A stretch of DNA of 63,059 bases from Lachnospiraceae bacterium (GTDB lineage: Bacteria; Bacillota; Clostridia; Lachnospirales; Lachnospiraceae), in the NCBI GenBank assembly GCA_017465475.1, contig JAFTWC010000040.1, forward strand, positions 1 to 63,059. Reading direction: 5' to 3'. The position numbers and the translations under genes were made by a program. Below are positions 16,561 to 24,093 of the stretch, one piece after another; positions within the stretch are counted from its first letter, which is position 1; each line of letters begins with the position of its first letter. A model generated the notes under the pieces. It was not told the origin of the DNA. It saw only the letters and a program-made list of their open reading frames with translations, and searched no databases.

Positions 16561-17508
16561 ATGAAACTTACAAATGAACAACTGAAAACGATTTATTGCG
16601 GTGCACTCTATTTTAAAGAATCGGAAGACGGATGGCTACAATCCTTCCAGTATACCGAATCTCAAATGGAATACTTTAAAAACGCATTTGATTTCTGGTA
16701 TGACCGATGCTTTGCTACAACAGCGAAAACGTTAGAAATGAAAACCACGGCAAAGAACATTTCCTTTGAGTACAAATTCATCTGGCGCGGTTCGGAGGAT
16801 TCCGTAGAACTATGGATAGATGGATTGGCAACGCAGATACAGTATGTGAAAGATATGGGAGAAGAGGGAAAGGTGTCTTTTACCCTTCCTGAAGGCGAAA
16901 AGAATGTAGTGATTTATTTGCCGGCGGATGCAACTCTTTGGATTCGTAACTTTGAACTGGACGGTGAGTATACTCCGGCACAGAAAGGTGAAAAAGTACT
17001 TTGGATTGGTGATTCCATTACCCAGGGATTCGGACCGCTTCGCTCTGCATGTACCTATGTCAGTGTGGCAAACCGTTTGTTGAATTATGATATTATCAAT
17101 CAAGGAATCGGTGGTTATGTGTATGACAAAAACACGATGGTTCCCATGGAAGGCTATGCACCGGATAAGATTATTATTGCTATGGGAACGAATCAGTTCG
17201 GTTCCGAAACAATGAAAGCCGTAGAAGAGTATTATTGTAGTTTAAAGGAAGTATATGGTGATACTCCGGTATTGTGCGTGAGCCCGATTTGGAGAGGGGA
17301 CTGTCCGGACCGGTACGATGTGTTTGTACGATTTTGCGAAAATGTAAAAAAGATTGCTGCGAAGTATTCCAATGTTACTGTAGTAGATGGTTTTACGTTG
17401 GTTCCGCATCTTTCTGAGTACTATTTGGATAATTTACATCCGAATGCATTGGGAGCTGAGGTGTACGGAAGAAATCTTGCAGATGCAATAAAAAAAGCGG
17501 GATTCTAA
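16561..17508 (+). CDS. SGNH/GDSL-family hydrolase
   Basis: A 315-residue cytoplasmic protein (no signal peptide). Residues about 1-135 form a beta-rich accessory domain (ISFEYKFIWRGSEDSVELWIDG, then VVIYLPADATLWIRNFELDG). The SGNH catalytic domain follows: block I VLWIGDSITQGFG with the nucleophile Ser, block II NQGIGGYVYD with Gly, block III AMGTNQFG with Asn, and block V DNLHPNALG with the Asp/His pair. This two-domain layout is typical of Clostridia carbohydrate esterases that remove acetyl groups from plant or host glycans. The substrate is inferred, not shown. RBS AAAGGCGGGG precedes ATG 16561. Confidence 0.85.
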   Translation: MKLTNEQLKTIYCGALYFKESEDGWLQSFQYTESQMEYFKNAFDFWYDRCFATTAKTLEMKTTAKNISFEYKFIWRGSEDSVELWIDGLATQIQYVKDMGEEGKVSFTLPEGEKNVVIYLPADATLWIRNFELDGEYTPAQKGEKVLWIGDSITQGFGPLRSACTYVSVANRLLNYDIINQGIGGYVYDKNTMVPMEGYAPDKIIIAMGTNQFGSETMKAVEEYYCSLKEVYGDTPVLCVSPIWRGDCPDRYDVFVRFCENVKKIAAKYSNVTVVDGFTLVPHLSEYYLDNLHPNALGAEVYGRNLADAIKKAGF

Positions 17509-17547
17509 TTTGATAAGAATAAATTGAATAGAGATATTTAAACAAAG

Positions 17548-17579
17548 AAAAGGGATGGGCTTAATGCCGCATCCCTTTT
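17548..17579. terminator. Bidirectional terminator overlapping a stop codon
   Basis: AAAAGGGATG (17548-17557) pairs with CATCCCTTTT (17570-17579). It serves the converging SGNH hydrolase and antiporter genes. The stop codon of the minus-strand antiporter gene (17561-17563) lies inside the loop, so that hairpin uses the last antiporter codons. Confidence 0.85.
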
Positions 17580-18859
17580 GCTTCTTCTAATTTTAATTTT
17601 CTACGATTCTTAATATGTTCCGGAATCGGCTGGATTTCACCGGCGGACATAAGTGCCTGTCTGGTAAGTAACGGGCCGAACAATTCATAAATCAATACTG
17701 CAAATAAGGTAATGTTTCGAATGAGATTTCCCTGTTCTCCCAACTGCATGGCGGTGGCACACATTCCGAGAGCAACACCGGCCTGAGGGAAAAGAGTAAT
17801 ACCTAAATATTTGCAGATATTGGAGTCACATTTGACGGCTTTAGCACCGAAAAGAGCGCCGAAATATTTTCCGAAACAACGGAAAATGATATAAACGCCA
17901 CCGATGCAAACAATCGCGATATCCGTAAAAACGCTTAACTCCAGTTCTGCACCACTGATAACAAAGAATAATGCAAACAGAGGAGAGGTCCATTTGTCCG
18001 AAGCTCCCATTAAATCGTGAGAAAGAGGACAAAGGTTACAAAATACAGTGCCTAACATCATACAAACAAGCAAAGAAGAAAAGCTGATATGTACCGGGCC
18101 GATGTGGAAATCAAGCATTGCCAAAGAAACGGTTAAGAATACAAAGGCAATGGTGAGATTCAAACGATTTGTGTTGGAGTTGAACAATTTTTCTAATTGA
18201 GTCAGTAACCAGCCCATGATGGCACCTAACAAAAGAGATGCGGCGATTTCTACCAATGGGTTAACAATAATGGAAAACAAATCTACCGAGCCGCTTACTA
18301 AGGTTTTGGAAATACCGAAGCTCACAGCAAATACAATCAAACCTACCGCATCGTCCAATGCAACAATCGGAAGCAACAGATTGGTAAGAGGGCCTTTGGC
18401 CTTGTACTGGCGTACCACCATGAGAGTGGCAGCCGGAGCGGTAGCGGTAGCAATGGCACCCAAGGTCAAAACCTGCGGTAAGGAAAGCTTATCCGGTATA
18501 GCAAGATGAACTGCAAATAAAGCTAAATCTACGCATAAGGTAGCAACCAGTGCCTGAAAAACACCAATAACAAATGCCGCTTTACCTGTTTGCTTTAAAT
18601 CATCCAGGCGAAATTCGTTTCCGATGGAAAAAGCAATAAAGCCGAGAGCAACTTCTGAAATAAGCGAAAGGTTTGTTACACATTCAGAGGTCGCGAACCC
18701 TAAACCGTCAACGCCAAGTGCACCTAAGCAATAAGGGCCGATCAGAACACCTGAAATCAAATATGCCGTAACGGATGGCAATTTAAATGGTTTGAATAAT
18801 CTTGTCATGAGTAATCCTGCCAAAAGGGCAATGGATATGGACAATAGTGTATTATGCAA
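17561..18859 (-). CDS. Cation:proton antiporter (CPA2/Kef-type membrane domain)
   Basis: The start is taken as the TTG whose first base is 18859, with AAGAAGGG six bases upstream; a TTG at 18892 gives a longer frame with a weaker site. The 432-residue protein has about 12-13 hydrophobic spans and the PF00999 exchanger pattern: an early PSVTAYLISGVLIGPYCLG, the helix-broken LGAIATATAPAATLMVVRQY and the ion-site pair in LPIVALDDAVGLIVFAVS. No TrkA-N/RCK nucleotide-binding domain is attached, so it is not a complete Kef potassium channel. Exchange of Na+ or K+ for protons is the family expectation. Confidence 0.85.
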   Translation of the reverse strand: MHNTLLSISIALLAGLLMTRLFKPFKLPSVTAYLISGVLIGPYCLGALGVDGLGFATSECVTNLSLISEVALGFIAFSIGNEFRLDDLKQTGKAAFVIGVFQALVATLCVDLALFAVHLAIPDKLSLPQVLTLGAIATATAPAATLMVVRQYKAKGPLTNLLLPIVALDDAVGLIVFAVSFGISKTLVSGSVDLFSIIVNPLVEIAASLLLGAIMGWLLTQLEKLFNSNTNRLNLTIAFVFLTVSLAMLDFHIGPVHISFSSLLVCMMLGTVFCNLCPLSHDLMGASDKWTSPLFALFFVISGAELELSVFTDIAIVCIGGVYIIFRCFGKYFGALFGAKAVKCDSNICKYLGITLFPQAGVALGMCATAMQLGEQGNLIRNITLFAVLIYELFGPLLTRQALMSAGEIQPIPEHIKNRRKLKLEEAKGMRH

Positions 18860-18946
18860 GAAAATCCCTTCTTTCTTTCGTTTTTTTACCAAAGTGAAGT
18901 ATACAACTGTTGGAATAGAAAATCAAGTACAAAATGGAAAAAAAGC

Positions 18947-18970
18947 AAAAGACCGCAGAAGTGGTCTTTT
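18947..18970. terminator. Terminator downstream of the degV-like gene
   Basis: AAAAGACC (18947-18954) and GGTCTTTT (18963-18970) form a stem with an 8-base loop. Read on the minus strand it follows the degV stop codon and ends in a T-run. Confidence 0.7.
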
Positions 18971-18975
18971 TATGC

Positions 18976-19866
18976 TTAGTTTTCTTCCTTTGGGGCCGGC
19001 TTTAACTTGCCGTAGTAGAGAAGACCCAAAGCTCCCGGGCCGGCATGGGTTCCGATACTTGGGCTGATGTCGTTAATAATAATGTTGGTAAACCCGGTTA
19101 TTTCTTTAACAAGTTCAGCAACGGTGTTGGCATCTTCAAGACAGTTACCGTGTACGATACCCACCGGAAGAGATGTATCGGTGTTTTCTTCTAACGTTTC
19201 TTTCATGCGCTCTACCAGAGTGCGGATGGATTTTTTTCTGCCTCGTGCGGTTCCGTCGGAAATCAGAGTTCCGATATTGGTAACGGTAAGAAACGGCTTT
19301 AAATTCAATGCACTTCCTACCAGGGCAGTCGTTTTACTTACCCGTCCTCCGCGTTGTAAATGGAATAAATCATCTACGGTGAATTGTACATTAATATGTT
19401 GTTTAAATTCTTCCAAAGAGGAAATGATTTCTTCATAAGAAGAACCGTTTTCTTTTAATTTTGTTGCATGTAACAGCATAAGAGTTTCTCCCAGGGAAAC
19501 ATTCATGGAGTCGATAACGGTTATTTTTGCATCCGGATATTCCTCTTTTAATTCATTGGCAACCATGCAAACGTTGTTATAACTTCCGCTTAATGCAGAA
19601 GAAAAGGCAATATGAATGATATCGTAGCCTTTTTCTAATACTGTACGGAATTTGTCTTCGATGACAGCCGGATTGTTTGCCTGAGACTGAGGTAGTTCCC
19701 CATTTTTCATGCGTTCATAAAACTCTGCCGGCGGCATGTTAAGTTCGTCGCCGTAAACCGTATCTCCGAAGGAATAGTACTGCGGGATGATGATAGTTCC
19801 TAATTTTTGAATGTAGTCCTGTGGTAAATCCGAATTGGAATCCGTGGTAATAAGAAAGTCTCTCAT
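18976..19866 (-). CDS. DegV family fatty-acid-binding protein
   Basis: The start is the ATG whose first base is 19866; the TTG at 19887 precedes the AAAGGGGA ribosome binding site. The 296-residue protein has the two-domain DegV layout: ITTDSNSDLPQDYI at the start, the phosphate/fatty-acid-head motif SSALSGSYNNVCMVANEL, VTVIDSMNVSLGETLMLLHA, LFHLQRGGRVSKTTALVGSALNLKPFL and a terminal IGTHAGPGALGLLYYG. Members bind fatty acids and, as FakB, present them to a FakA kinase for acyl-phosphate formation. No fakA is next to it. It is divergent from spo0A across about 200 bases. Confidence 0.92.
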   Translation of the reverse strand: MRDFLITTDSNSDLPQDYIQKLGTIIIPQYYSFGDTVYGDELNMPPAEFYERMKNGELPQSQANNPAVIEDKFRTVLEKGYDIIHIAFSSALSGSYNNVCMVANELKEEYPDAKITVIDSMNVSLGETLMLLHATKLKENGSSYEEIISSLEEFKQHINVQFTVDDLFHLQRGGRVSKTTALVGSALNLKPFLTVTNIGTLISDGTARGRKKSIRTLVERMKETLEENTDTSLPVGIVHGNCLEDANTVAELVKEITGFTNIIINDISPSIGTHAGPGALGLLYYGKLKPAPKEEN

Positions 19867-19950
19867 GTGTATGTTGTCCCCTTTCAAATATCTGTTTGTA
19901 CACTATGTTAGTGTCTGTTAGAGAGGAATAAGTTACAAGAAAAGTAAAAA

Positions 19951-19965
19951 TGTAAAAAATTTACA
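19951..19965. promoter_or_regulatory. Upstream dyad of the spo0A promoter
   Basis: TGTAAAAAATTTACA is a TGTAAA-N3-TTTACA dyad ending nine bases before the -35 box of spo0A. It differs at one base from the dyad at 20008-20022. Position suggests activation, or one side of a repression loop. Confidence 0.6.
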
Positions 19966-19973
19966 ATTTTTGC

Positions 19974-20001
19974 TTGCAAATTTGAAAAATGATGTTATAA
20001 T
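19974..20001 (+). promoter_or_regulatory. Sigma-A type promoter of spo0A
   Basis: TTGCAA (19974-19979), a 16-base spacer and TATAAT (19996-20001) lie 62 bases before the spo0A ATG. A sigma-H type promoter, as in Bacillus P2, was not recognised. Confidence 0.65.
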
Positions 20002-20006
20002 ATGGC

Positions 20007-20023
20007 TTGTAAATAATTTACAA
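20007..20023. promoter_or_regulatory. Downstream dyad overlapping the spo0A transcription start
   Basis: TTGTAAAT-A-ATTTACAA is a perfect 8-base inverted repeat about ten bases after the -10 box, where a bound protein would block initiation or early elongation. Its core repeats the upstream dyad with one change. Confidence 0.65.
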
Positions 20024-20063
20024 AAAATGGAAAATGTTGGAGAAAGGCAGAGAAGAAAAAAAG

Positions 20064-20864
20064 ATGGAAAAGATTCGTGTTCTTACGGTAGATGACAATG
20101 TTCGCATTTTAGAACTTTATGAAGAACTTTTGAAGAAAGACACGGCGGTTGAATATGTTGGTAGAGCAGAGGACGGTGTGGAAGCTGTCAAAAAAATCAA
20201 AGAATTACAACCGGATGTGGTGTTATTAGATATTATTATGCCGAAATTGGACGGAATCGGAGTATTGGAGCAGATTCGTAAAGATACGGAACTGAAAAAG
20301 CAACCGCATGTGATTGTGGTGACTGCCATCGGTCAGGAGAGGGTGACAGAGAGTGTGTTTGCACTGGGAGCAAGTTACTATATTATGAAGCCTTTTGATA
20401 GTGCGGTAATCATGCAAAGAATTCATCAGGTGATGGGAATCGGAACCATTTGCGGTGTGGAGCATAACCGATTGACAGTCCAGGATGTTAAAGTGCAGAA
20501 CGGGAACCATCTGGAAGTGGACGTGACGGATATTATTCATGAAATCGGAGTGCCGGCCCACATTAAAGGCTACCAGTATTTGCGGGATGCCATTATGCTG
20601 TCGGTGGATAATTCCGAGATGTTAAATTCCATTACCAAACTGTTGTATCCTTCTATCGCAAAAAGACACAAGACAACGCCGAGCAGAGTGGAACGGGCAA
20701 TTCGTCATGCCATTGAAGTGGCCTGGAGCAGAGGAAAGACCGATACGATAGATGCATTGTTCGGCTATACTGTGGCCGGGGGAAAGGGAAAGCCTACGAA
20801 CTCCGAGTTTGTTGCGTTGATTGCGGATAAAATTCGTTTGGAGTATAAACTGCGTACTCAATAA
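20064..20864 (+). CDS. spo0A: Sporulation master regulator Spo0A
   Basis: The start is ATG 20064, giving 266 residues, essentially the length of Bacillus Spo0A (267). The receiver domain has the acidic pair Asp10/Asp11, phosphoacceptor Asp56 in [13 protein letters not shown], and the conserved Lys in YYIMKPFD. A short linker leads to the Spo0A-specific DNA-binding domain, with [20 protein letters not shown] and the recognition helix [20 protein letters not shown]. Phosphorylated Spo0A binds 0A boxes to switch on early sporulation genes and repress abrB-type genes. The promoter is flanked by two matching dyads, so an extra regulator likely acts here. Confidence 0.97.
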   Translation: MEKIRVLTVDDNVRILELYEELLKKDTAVEYVGRAEDGVEAVKKIKELQPDVVLLDIIMPKLDGIGVLEQIRKDTELKKQPHVIVVTAIGQERVTESVFALGASYYIMKPFDSAVIMQRIHQVMGIGTICGVEHNRLTVQDVKVQNGNHLEVDVTDIIHEIGVPAHIKGYQYLRDAIMLSVDNSEMLNSITKLLYPSIAKRHKTTPSRVERAIRHAIEVAWSRGKTDTIDALFGYTVAGGKGKPTNSEFVALIADKIRLEYKLRTQ

Positions 20865-20915
20865 ACAGTATTAGGAAAGGAAGACACAAAAAGATACAGA
20901 ATCCTTGAAAAATGC

Positions 20916-20944
20916 TTTTCAAATAATGTGAATTGTGGTATACT
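20916..20944 (+). promoter_or_regulatory. Possible promoter of glgA
   Basis: TTTTCA (20916-20921), a 17-base spacer and TATACT (20939-20944) precede the GTG start by 41 bases. The -35 box is poor. Confidence 0.45.
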
Positions 20945-20985
20945 GATGGTATGTAATTTAGTCTGTATACGTAAGGAGGAGAACT

Positions 20986-22431
20986 GTGAAAAATATTCTA
21001 TTTGTAGCTTCAGAGTGTGTTCCTTTTATTAAGACCGGAGGTCTTGCGGATGTTGTGGGCGCTCTTCCGAAATATTTGGATAAAGAGCGTTACGATGTTC
21101 GTGTCATCCTTCCGAATTATATGTCCATTCCGGCAAAATATAAGGAAAACATGCAGTACAAGACCCATTTTTATATGGAACTGGCATGGCGCAGTCAGTA
21201 TGTCGGAATTTTGGAAACGGTGATTGACGGCATTACGTTTTATTTGATTGATAATGAGTATTATTTTGCGGGGGATAAGCCGTACGGGAATATTCATGAA
21301 GATATTGAGAAGTTTGCGTTTTTCAGTCGTGCGGTATTATAGGCACTTCCGCAAATTGGATTCAGGCCGGATTTGATTCACTGTAACGATTGGCAGACAG
21401 GTTTGATTCCGGTGTATTTACATGATAGTTTTGAACAAGGTGAGTTTTACCGCGGAATTAAAACCGTGATGACGATTCACAATCTAAAGTTCCAAGGCGT
21501 TTGGGATAAGAAGACGGTTGCGGATATTACGGGACTTGATATGTATTATTTTACTCCGGACAAGCTGGAAGCATATGGTGATGCCAACTACTTAAAGGGT
21601 GGTATTGTGTATGCGGACTATGTTACGACGGTAAGTGATTCCTATGCGGAAGAGATTAAGACGCCGTTTTACGGAGAAGGTTTAGATGGTCTGATGCGTG
21701 CCCGCTCCAACAATCTTTGGGGTATTGTAAACGGTATTGATTATGAAGAATACAACCCGGAGACAGACCCGTTTATTGCACAGAATTTTAATGCCATGAA
21801 CTTCCGAAAGGAAAAGGTAAAAAATAAGCTGGCATTACAGGAAGAGCTGGATTTGGAACGTGACGGAAAGAAATTTATGGTCGGTGTTGTTTCCCGTCTG
21901 ACGGATCAAAAGGGCTTTGACTTAGTGGAGTGTGTCATGGAGGAGCTTTGTGATACGGATATACAGCTTGTAATCTTAGGTACCGGAGATTCCAAATATG
22001 AGAATTTATTCCGGTATTACGAGTGGAAGTATCACGGAAGAGTTTCATCAAATATTTATTACAATAACGAGCGTGCACATAAGATTTATGCGGCTTGTGA
22101 TGCTTTTTTGATGCCGTCGTTGTTTGAACCGTGCGGTCTCAGTCAGTTAATCAGTCTTCGTTACGGTACGGTTCCGATCGTCAGAGAGACCGGCGGACTT
22201 CGCGATACGGTACAACCATATAACGAGTACGAGGGTACCGGTACCGGATTTGGTTTTGCTAATTATAATGCCCATGAGATGCTTTCTATTGTACGTTATG
22301 CAAAACATGTGTATTACAATAAGAAAAGAGAATGGAATAAATTAGTGGATCGCGGTATGGCAATCGATTTTTCGTGGAAAGCTTCAGCAAAGAAATACGA
22401 AGAATTATATCGTACCATGTTGGGAGAATAA
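20986..22431 (+). pseudogene. glgA: Glycogen synthase interrupted by one amber codon
   Basis: A GTG start at 20986 follows AAGGAGGAG. The frame encodes 118 codons up to TAG at 21340-21342, then continues in the same frame without any shift to 22431, 481 codons in total, the normal length of bacterial GlgA. The N-part has [16 protein letters not shown], the ADP-glucose-binding Lys motif. The C-part has IHCNDWQTGLIPVYLH, VSRLTDQKGFDLV and SLFEPCGLSQLISLRYGTVPIVRETGGLRDTV. Family alignment places a Glu where the TAG stands (AVLEALPQIGF), so a G-to-T change in GAG explains it. The downstream part has no ribosome binding site. Unless suppressed or a sequencing error, glycogen synthesis through this copy is lost. 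Confidence 0.9.
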
Positions 22432-22440
22432 TACTGATAG

Positions 22441-22475
22441 CCCATTTTGGACCTTGTGTCCAAAATGGGTTTTTG
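22441..22475 (+). terminator. Intrinsic terminator after glgA
   Basis: CCCATTTTGGAC (22441-22452) pairs perfectly with GTCCAAAATGGG (22458-22469) across a 5-base loop, followed by TTTTTG. Confidence 0.95.
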
Positions 22476-22557
22476 TCGGATAAAGATTAGTACGATACAG
22501 AAAATACCGGAAGCGGATGCATACAATTTAGTAAGAGGGAATTAAAAGGAGCACAAT

Positions 22558-24063
22558 ATGAAGTTAAAGGAACTGTTGGAACAATTATCTCTTGACGGAC
22601 AAATTGAACGGATATACGGAAAAACAGAGGCAGAAGTGACGGATTTGGTATATGATACCAGAAAGAAGATATCTGTCGGAAGTCTGTTTGTTTGTATCGC
22701 AGGTGCTGTGTTTGACGGACACGAATATGCCCTGACGGCAACGGAAGCGGGAGCAACGGTTGTCGTAACACAAAAGGAGCTTTCTTTACCTGAACAGGTA
22801 ACGGTAGTGCTTGTAAAAGACACCAGAAAAGCATTGGCATATTTGTCAGCAGCGTGGTTTGGGTATCCGGCCAAGGAACTGATTACCATCGGTATTACCG
22901 GGACGAAAGGGAAAACCACCACTGCCAGTATGGTATACCGTATTTTGGAAGAAGTGGGAATTAAAACCGGATTAGTGGGAACAGTGGAAGTAAAAAACGG
23001 TGCGGAAACCATACCGGCCAGTCATACAACGCCGGAGTCCTATTTGCTTCAGATGTATTTCCGGCAAATGGTAGATAACGGTTGCAAGGCGGTAGTGATG
23101 GAAGTATCTTCACAAGCTTTAAAGTTATCCCGTGTGGGCGGAATAGAGTTCGATTACGGTGTGTTTACCAATTTAGAACCGGATCATATCGGTCCGAATG
23201 AACATGCCGATTATGAGGAGTATGCAGAGTGTAAATCCAGATTATTCCGACAATGTCGTTTCGGTATTTTGAATGGAGATGACCCGATGGCTGTACGGAT
23301 GTTAAAGGGAAGTAATTGTAATGTGATGACATTCGGCTGCAAAGCAGGTGCGGACCTTTTGGCAGAAGACATAGATTTACATCGTTTGGATGGAAAGCTG
23401 ATGGTATCATATAAGACAAAAGGAGCATTGGAAACAGAGATTAAGGTGCCGGTACCGGGAATGTTTACGGTATATAACTCCCTGACGGCAGTGGCCATCT
23501 GTATGCAGCTTAAGGTACCGACAGAAGTAATGCAAAAAGCTTTTTTGAAGGTACAGGTAAAGGGACGCATGGAAAGCGTGAATATTTCTACGAAGTTTTC
23601 CTTGATGATAGATTATGCCCATAATGCCATGAGCTTAAAAAGTCTGTTAACGGCACTGAAAGTGTATCAGCCGAAGCGTTTGGTGTGTTTGTTCGGCTGC
23701 GGCGGAAATCGTTCCAGAGACCGTAGATTTGAAATGGGTGAGATCTCTTCCAAGTATGCTGATTTGACTATTGTGACTTCAGATAATCCGCGGTTTGAAG
23801 AACCGGAAGCCATTATTGAAGATATTTTAACCGGAGTGAAAAAAGCAGATGGTGCTTATGTGACCATTCCGGATCGGAAAGAAGCAATCCGATACGCGAT
23901 TTTAAATGCCAAAGAGGAAGATGTTATTGTACTTGCAGGGAAAGGACACGAGGATTATCAGGAAATCTGCGGTGTTAAGTATCCGATGGATGAGAGAGTA
24001 TTAATTGCGGAGATTCTTTCCGAAATGACAGAAGAAGAAAAAGAGCGACTGGCAATTATATAG
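22558..24063 (+). CDS. murE: UDP-MurNAc-L-Ala-D-Glu:meso-diaminopimelate ligase
   Basis: A 501-residue Mur ligase behind AAAAGGAG. Domains in order: the N-terminal UDP-binding domain (about 1-105, with VTDLVYDTRKKISVGSLFVCIAG), the ATPase domain with P-loop GITGTKGKTTTASMVYRIL, TTPESYLLQ and the carbamoylated-Lys region, and the C-terminal domain with VTSDNPRFEEPEAII. The DNPR motif is the signature of the meso-diaminopimelate-adding type, so the wall peptide is probably DAP-type. It acts in the cytoplasm on UDP-MurNAc-dipeptide. It sits away from the dcw cluster, ahead of priA, 30 bases apart and probably cotranscribed. Confidence 0.95.
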   Translation: MKLKELLEQLSLDGQIERIYGKTEAEVTDLVYDTRKKISVGSLFVCIAGAVFDGHEYALTATEAGATVVVTQKELSLPEQVTVVLVKDTRKALAYLSAAWFGYPAKELITIGITGTKGKTTTASMVYRILEEVGIKTGLVGTVEVKNGAETIPASHTTPESYLLQMYFRQMVDNGCKAVVMEVSSQALKLSRVGGIEFDYGVFTNLEPDHIGPNEHADYEEYAECKSRLFRQCRFGILNGDDPMAVRMLKGSNCNVMTFGCKAGADLLAEDIDLHRLDGKLMVSYKTKGALETEIKVPVPGMFTVYNSLTAVAICMQLKVPTEVMQKAFLKVQVKGRMESVNISTKFSLMIDYAHNAMSLKSLLTALKVYQPKRLVCLFGCGGNRSRDRRFEMGEISSKYADLTIVTSDNPRFEEPEAIIEDILTGVKKADGAYVTIPDRKEAIRYAILNAKEEDVIVLAGKGHEDYQEICGVKYPMDERVLIAEILSEMTEEEKERLAII

Positions 24064-24093
24064 TTGTAAAGTTGCAAAAAGGAGGGCGGAGTC

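Noticed and set aside
21373-22431. The second half of glgA as an independent gene starting at an internal TTG
   Set aside because: It is in the same frame as the first half, has no ribosome binding site, and would lack the ADP-glucose-binding N-terminal motif. One interrupted gene explains both parts.
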